The translations under genes were made by a program, and so were the position numbers. The notes beneath the pieces are model-generated. The model made no database searches and was not told the DNA's origin. It saw only the letters and a program-made list of their open reading frames with translations. This document shows, piece by piece, positions 15,420 through 19,110 of a stretch of DNA of 19,110 nt. How positions within the stretch are numbered: position 1 is the stretch's first letter; each line of letters begins with the position of its first letter. Origin of the DNA: CAZVAO01 sp964625175 (GTDB taxonomy: Bacteria; Bacillota; UBA994; PWPR01); the NCBI GenBank assembly GCA_964625175.1, contig CAZVAO010000040.1:1-19110 (forward strand), in the 5' to 3' direction.

Positions 15420-17303
15420 ATGGCTATAGATCCGAAGAACATTAAGTCTATCTTAGCTACGGACTGTGGTAGTACAACAACTAAAGCTATACTTATTGAG
15501 TATAACAATGGTGAGTACCGCCTAATGAAACGTGGCGAAGCGCCGACTACTGTTGAGGCTCCGTTTGAAGATGTAACGATGGGCGTTCGTAACGCTATCA
15601 CAGAAATCGCGGAGTTAAAGAACCAAGACCTAGATGGAAAAGGTCTAGAAGTAAACTATTTGGATGAGGGTGGAGTTATGACAACCAGCCGTTACCCAAA
15701 TCGTAAAGAGAATGAAGGTGTAGACCTTTATGTATCGACCAGTTCAGCTGGTGGTGGATTGCAGATGATGGTTTCAGGTGTTGTTAGTACAATGACAGCT
15801 GAGTCAGCTGAGCGTGCTGCTTTAGGTGCTGGTGCTATTGTTATGGACGTTATCGCCCAAAACGATGGTCGCGAAGATCACCAAAAGATTCAGCGCATTC
15901 GCGAATTGCGACCAGATATGATTTTATTATCTGGTGGTATCAATGGTGGAACAACTGTTCACGTAGCTGAGTTAGCAGAGATGATTCATGCTGCTCAACC
16001 ACGCCCACGTTTGGGGATTGGTTTCAAAATCCCAATCATTTTCGCTGGTAACAAAGATGCCCGTCCTTTCGTAGACAAAATCTTAGGTGAAGAAACCGAT
16101 CTACGTATGGTAGCAAATCTTCGTCCAGTTTTAGAACGTGAGAATTTAGGACCAGCTCGTGATGAGATTCACAACTTGTTTATGGAACACGTAATGGCAC
16201 AAGCTCCAGGTTATAATAAATTGATGACCTGGGTTGATAGTCCAATTATGCCTACGCCTGGTGCTGTAGGTAAACTGATTGAAGAGACTGCTCGTGCTCA
16301 AGACATTACCATTGTTGGTGTTGATATCGGTGGAGCGACTACAGACGTATTCTCAGTATTTGAAGATATATTTAATCGTACTGTAAGTGCTAACTTAGGT
16401 ATGAGTTATAGTATCTGTAACGTTCTTAATGAAACTGGGATTGAAAACATTATGCGTTGGGTACCATTGCACATCGAAGTTTCTGAAATGCGCAACCGTA
16501 TTCGAAATAAAATGATTCGACCAACTACGATTCCTCAATCCTTGCAAGACTTGGTTGTTGAGCAAGCAATTGCTCGCGAAGCCTTACGTCTCGCATTTGA
16601 GCATCACAAAACACTTGCTGTAGGCCTTAAAGGTGTTCAGCAGCAGCGTGATATTTCTGAAGCATTTAGCCAATCTGGCTCAGGAGCTACATTAGTTGAC
16701 TTAATGGGCTTGAATATGATTATTGGTTCTGGTGGCGTATTATCACATGCCCCACGCCGAGTTCAAGCTGTCATGATGATGCTTGATGCTTTCCAACCAG
16801 AAGGTGTTACAAAATTAACAGTTGATAGTATCTTTATGATGCCACAGCTCGGTGTATTATCAGAAGTACATCCAGAAGCTGCAACTCAGGTATTCGACCG
16901 TGACTGCCTAATCCGTTTAGGTATTGCCGTTGCGCCTGTTCCGACTGCACTCAGCAAGGTTCAACCAGGTAACGAGTGTGTCACTGTAGGTCTTAAGCGT
17001 GAAGATGGCACATCTGATTCTGTAACTGTTCCTTATGGCTCAATTACCAGTATGGAGCTTGGCGTTGGCAAGAAGGGCACGCTAGAGATCAAGCCTGCTC
17101 GTGGCTTTAACGTTGGTAATGGTATGGGTAGTAGTATGACGGTTGAAGTTGAAGGTGGTCTATGCGGAATCGTTGTTGATGCCCGTGGCCGTAACCCAAT
17201 GTATCTTCCTACAGACCCTGCAGAACGTGTTGCGAAGTTATTCGAGTGGATAGAAGCTATGAACGTATATCCAATTGAAACACTTCGGGCATACATGGAA
17301 TAG
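15420..17303 (+). CDS. MutL/GlmL-family ASKHA ATPase ('glutamate mutase L' type)
   Basis: The 627-residue protein belongs to the MutL/GlmL group of actin-like (ASKHA) ATPases, annotated by association with B12-dependent glutamate and ornithine mutases and thought to act as chaperone or reactivase. It is not the mismatch-repair MutL. The phosphate-1 loop is TDCGSTTTKA (14-23), the phosphate-2 motif is GVDIGGATTD (300-309), and the adenosine-side motif is IIGSGGVLSHAP (434-445). SSAGGGLQMMVSG (108-120) is also typical. The frame is intact. No mutase subunit is present in the window, so the client is unknown. RBS AAGGAGGAG is 6 nt before the ATG. The next gene starts 21 nt after its stop. Arginine codons are almost all CGT/CGC, with many GGT and GCT codons, suggesting high expression. 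Family is firm; function by name is inherited. Confidence 0.88.
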   Translation: MAIDPKNIKSILATDCGSTTTKAILIEYNNGEYRLMKRGEAPTTVEAPFEDVTMGVRNAITEIAELKNQDLDGKGLEVNYLDEGGVMTTSRYPNRKENEGVDLYVSTSSAGGGLQMMVSGVVSTMTAESAERAALGAGAIVMDVIAQNDGREDHQKIQRIRELRPDMILLSGGINGGTTVHVAELAEMIHAAQPRPRLGIGFKIPIIFAGNKDARPFVDKILGEETDLRMVANLRPVLERENLGPARDEIHNLFMEHVMAQAPGYNKLMTWVDSPIMPTPGAVGKLIEETARAQDITIVGVDIGGATTDVFSVFEDIFNRTVSANLGMSYSICNVLNETGIENIMRWVPLHIEVSEMRNRIRNKMIRPTTIPQSLQDLVVEQAIAREALRLAFEHHKTLAVGLKGVQQQRDISEAFSQSGSGATLVDLMGLNMIIGSGGVLSHAPRRVQAVMMMLDAFQPEGVTKLTVDSIFMMPQLGVLSEVHPEAATQVFDRDCLIRLGIAVAPVPTALSKVQPGNECVTVGLKREDGTSDSVTVPYGSITSMELGVGKKGTLEIKPARGFNVGNGMGSSMTVEVEGGLCGIVVDARGRNPMYLPTDPAERVAKLFEWIEAMNVYPIETLRAYME

Positions 17304-17324
17304 TGTGGAGAGGAGTGAAGGATA

Positions 17325-18467
17325 ATGGCTAGTGCATATACCCCGGGTTTAAAAGTAACCCATTCGACTTTAGTTCGTAAAGTTCGTCAATTGCCTCTTA
17401 AAGGTGAAGTGTTAGTGGAAAAGGGCCAAAAGGTTCTGCCTCATGACATCGTCGCTAAAACAATGCTTCCAGGTGAACCAATCACTATGAACTTGGCTCA
17501 GATGTTCAATTACGATGTAAGCATGCAAGAAGAGATTGAAATGCTTAAGCATCTTATGGTTGTTGAAGTTGGTCAGAAAATAAAAAAAGGTGATTTAGTT
17601 GCTAAGAAGCCTGGCATTTTCGGGATCGAGTTTTTCAGCACGAAAGTTGTTTCTCCAATTAGTGGAGTAGTAGACAATTTATCGGATATCACAGGGCAGC
17701 TTACAATACGTAAACCACCACAACCTATTGCTGTGGAAGCTTATATTCCTGGTGAAGTGGTTGAGATTATTCCTGAAGAGGGCATTATTGTTGAAACACA
17801 CGCTTCTTTGATTCAAGGAATCTTTGGAGTAGGTGGAGAAGCATTTGGTGAGATTATGATGCTTGCTACATCCCCAGATCAAGTGCTTACTGCTGACATG
17901 ATTACTGCAGAATGTAAAGATAAAATTATTATTGGTGGTTCTTTAGTAACAGCTGATTCTTTAAGAAAAGCTGGAGAAGTCGGTGCAACTGGTATTGTTG
18001 CTGGTGGAATCATCGACGTTGACCTAATTGACTATCTTGGTTATGATATCGGTGTTGCAATCACAGGTACAGAGGACATCCCAATCACAGTGGTACTAAC
18101 TGAAGGTTTTGGGCAAATCACCATGGCTACAAAAACATTTAATATGTTAAAAGAGCTTGACGGTTTAATGGCTTCGATCAATGGTGCGACTCAGATTCGT
18201 GCTGGTGTAATGCGTCCAGAGATTATTGTAGCTAATGATACTCTAATCGAAGAAAAAGATGCTGATTTAGAAGGTGGTATGGGCACAGGTACGCTAATCC
18301 GTATCATTCGTGCTCCATACTTCGGAAAAATTGCAACAGTAGATAGTTTACCACCAGAATTGCAACAAGTTGAGTCTGAGACTTGGGTTCGCGTATTGTT
18401 CGCTAAACTCGCTGACGGCTCAATTGTGCGCGTTCCTCGTGCAAATGTAGAGCTTATCGAAGGATAG
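17325..18467 (+). CDS. Uncharacterised protein with barrel-sandwich and SH3/KOW-like regions, paired with MutL
   Basis: I do not recognise a named family. The 380-residue protein shows repeated beta segments like biotinyl/lipoyl or RnfC barrel-sandwich folds: GEVLVEKGQKVLPHDIVAK (27-45), VEVGQKIKKGDLVAKK (80-95), VVSPISGVVDNL (108-119) and IPGEVVEIIPEEG (141-153). The usual modified lysine motif (MKM) is absent. The middle (about 175-300) looks alpha/beta, with GATGIVAGGI (220-229). The last 50 residues (RAPYFGKIATVD ... DGSIVRVPRANVELIE) resemble a KOW/SH3 barrel, often nucleic-acid or ribosome binding. No signal peptide or membrane segment is seen. It follows mutL by 21 nt with AGGAG before the ATG, shares its strong codon bias, and ends at a strong terminator, so it should be a working partner of the ATPase. 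Confidence 0.8.
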   Translation: MASAYTPGLKVTHSTLVRKVRQLPLKGEVLVEKGQKVLPHDIVAKTMLPGEPITMNLAQMFNYDVSMQEEIEMLKHLMVVEVGQKIKKGDLVAKKPGIFGIEFFSTKVVSPISGVVDNLSDITGQLTIRKPPQPIAVEAYIPGEVVEIIPEEGIIVETHASLIQGIFGVGGEAFGEIMMLATSPDQVLTADMITAECKDKIIIGGSLVTADSLRKAGEVGATGIVAGGIIDVDLIDYLGYDIGVAITGTEDIPITVVLTEGFGQITMATKTFNMLKELDGLMASINGATQIRAGVMRPEIIVANDTLIEEKDADLEGGMGTGTLIRIIRAPYFGKIATVDSLPPELQQVESETWVRVLFAKLADGSIVRVPRANVELIEG

Positions 18468-18473
18468 TCACTC

Positions 18474-18505
18474 AAAAGAGCTATGCGAAAGCATAGCTCT
18501 TTTTT
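18474..18505 (+). terminator. Strong intrinsic terminator of the mutL operon
   Basis: A 13-bp perfect stem (AAAAGAGCTATGC, 18474-18486, and GCATAGCTCTTTT, 18491-18503) is capped by a GAAA tetraloop and ends in a T-run. It lies 7 nt after the stop codon. The A-run and T-run flanks make it potentially bidirectional. Confidence 0.95.
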
Positions 18506-18507
18506 AT

Positions 18508-19110
18508 TTCAACGATAGTGAGGTTCCACAATTACCGCCATCTCGGCGTCATACGCAAAAAAACCGCTGACACATACTTGTTTCGTATAGTGTCAGCGGC
18601 TTTTTTTACTATTCCTTAACCTGACGGTAATTCTGAAACCCTAGATTAGACGAAACTGCTCGGCGGTCAGTGCGTGCAGTGGCAAGGTCCTACCAATTAC
18701 ACCCATATCATCTTTTAACGAAAACACTTGCTCAACATACCTGTTTGTATAGCTTTGCGATGTGTTTTCACGTGCGCCTTGTTCTGAGCGCAATTCTGAA
18801 AGTCTAGCCGAGCGATACAGGTCGGCGGTCAGAAGTGCTTAGAATACACGGTGGGGCATTAGTGTTATGAATTTGACGTCATATGTAAAAGAATCTGCGG
18901 TCACATACTTGTTTCGTATAGTGCCGGCGGGTTTTTACTATTCCTTGACCTGACAGGACCTTTTGTAGGCACAGGTCTCCACGGGGTTTCTGACAGGGTA
19001 GGGATAGATTTTGTGTCTGACCGCAACTTGAAAGCCGGCGGCAGGCCGTTCGTAATCTTCTGTCCAAGACCGCACCACCACCAGCTTTCTGACAGGCTGG
19101 CGGTGTGTAG
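18508..19110. repeat. Degenerate repeat region with a period of about 165 bp, no gene seen
   Basis: The 600-bp tail has no supported coding region. Three blocks recur in order. CAATTAC..CCAT.TC occurs at 18529 and 18694. The hairpin centre around CATAC.TGTTT.GTATAG occurs near 18573, 18736 and 18904; the first and third copies share 22 identical bases, and are similar over about 80 bp (18547-18626 and 18876-18955). AATTCTGAAA..CTAG...TCGGCGGTCAG occurs at 18629-18670 and 18792-18832. Offsets are 163-168 nt. Past about 18955 the likeness fades, though TTTCTGACAGG occurs twice (around 18987 and 19084). It runs off the window end. Confidence 0.7.
18557..18607. terminator. Second, bidirectional-looking terminator hairpin (repeat unit 1)
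   Basis: Seven A, CCGCTGACAC, ATAC, a 7-nt loop, GTAT, bulged A, GTGTCAGCGG, bulged C, seven T. The symmetry lets it terminate transcription from either side, for example from a convergent gene to the right of the window. The hairpin centre recurs twice downstream. Confidence 0.75.

Noticed and set aside
15420..17303. Mismatch-repair MutL
   Set aside because: Motifs are those of ASKHA ATPases, not of GHKL ATPases; the shared name is a coincidence.
18879..19067. 62-codon minus-strand open frame in the tail
   Set aside because: It overlaps repeat unit 3, lacks an RBS, and is rich in Arg and Cys as expected from a random frame.
18508..19110. CRISPR array or tRNA/rRNA in the repetitive tail
   Set aside because: The repeats are few, degenerate and about 165 bp apart, and no cas genes are near. 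No tRNA T-arm pattern or rRNA sequence is seen.

Overview
The window looks like chromosomal DNA from an anaerobic member of the Bacillota (Firmicutes) of moderate GC content. Strong AGGAGG-type ribosome binding sites, frequent GTG/TTG starts, TATAAT and extended -10 promoters, a HelD-type RNA polymerase motor, a bacilli-style long dUTPase, a DUF1461/TIGR01906 membrane protein and a MutL/GlmL-type ATPase all point that way. I cannot name genus or species. I see no tRNA, rRNA, transposase or CRISPR array.

Layout. Positions 1-507 hold the 3' end of a membrane-anchored polyferredoxin. Two genes on the minus strand follow: an AlkD-like HEAT-repeat protein (595-1260) and an N-acyl-D-amino-acid deacylase (1351-2943), separated by an intrinsic terminator. 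From an extended -10 promoter at about 3119 a tight six-gene plus-strand operon runs to 9641: DEDDh exonuclease, OPA-like MFS transporter, M42 aminopeptidase, dUTPase, HelD-like helicase and an Fe-S PD-(D/E)XK nuclease. The last three genes overlap or lie within 1 nt. A 345-bp gap with a heptamer repeat leads to an 844-residue M14 metallocarboxypeptidase (9987-12521). After a gap with two hairpins come a Lit/DUF1461-type membrane protein overlapping acpS (12706-13759). A further gap with a good promoter precedes a class-I GATase-type C26 hydrolase (14128-14835) and a small uncharacterised protein (14878-15282).

An inverted repeat that could be both terminator and operator overlaps an extended -10 promoter. 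That promoter drives a MutL-family ASKHA ATPase (15420-17303) and a 380-residue protein of barrel-sandwich plus SH3/KOW-like character (17325-18467). A strong terminator closes this unit. The last 600 bp (18508-19110) carry no convincing gene and contain a degenerate repeat with a period of about 165 bp, built around a hairpin.

How the genes work together. One theme is peptide and amino-acid scavenging: D-aminoacylase, M42 and M14 peptidases, C26 hydrolase and a transporter. A second is nucleic-acid maintenance: AlkD-like protein, DnaQ-like exonuclease, dUTPase, HelD and the Fe-S nuclease. The most promising uncharacterised system is the block at 14878-18467: a small protein, a MutL-like ATPase with no mutase beside it, and a highly expressed-looking barrel/KOW protein. 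The helicase-nuclease-dUTPase cassette and the 165-bp repeat are the next best leads.
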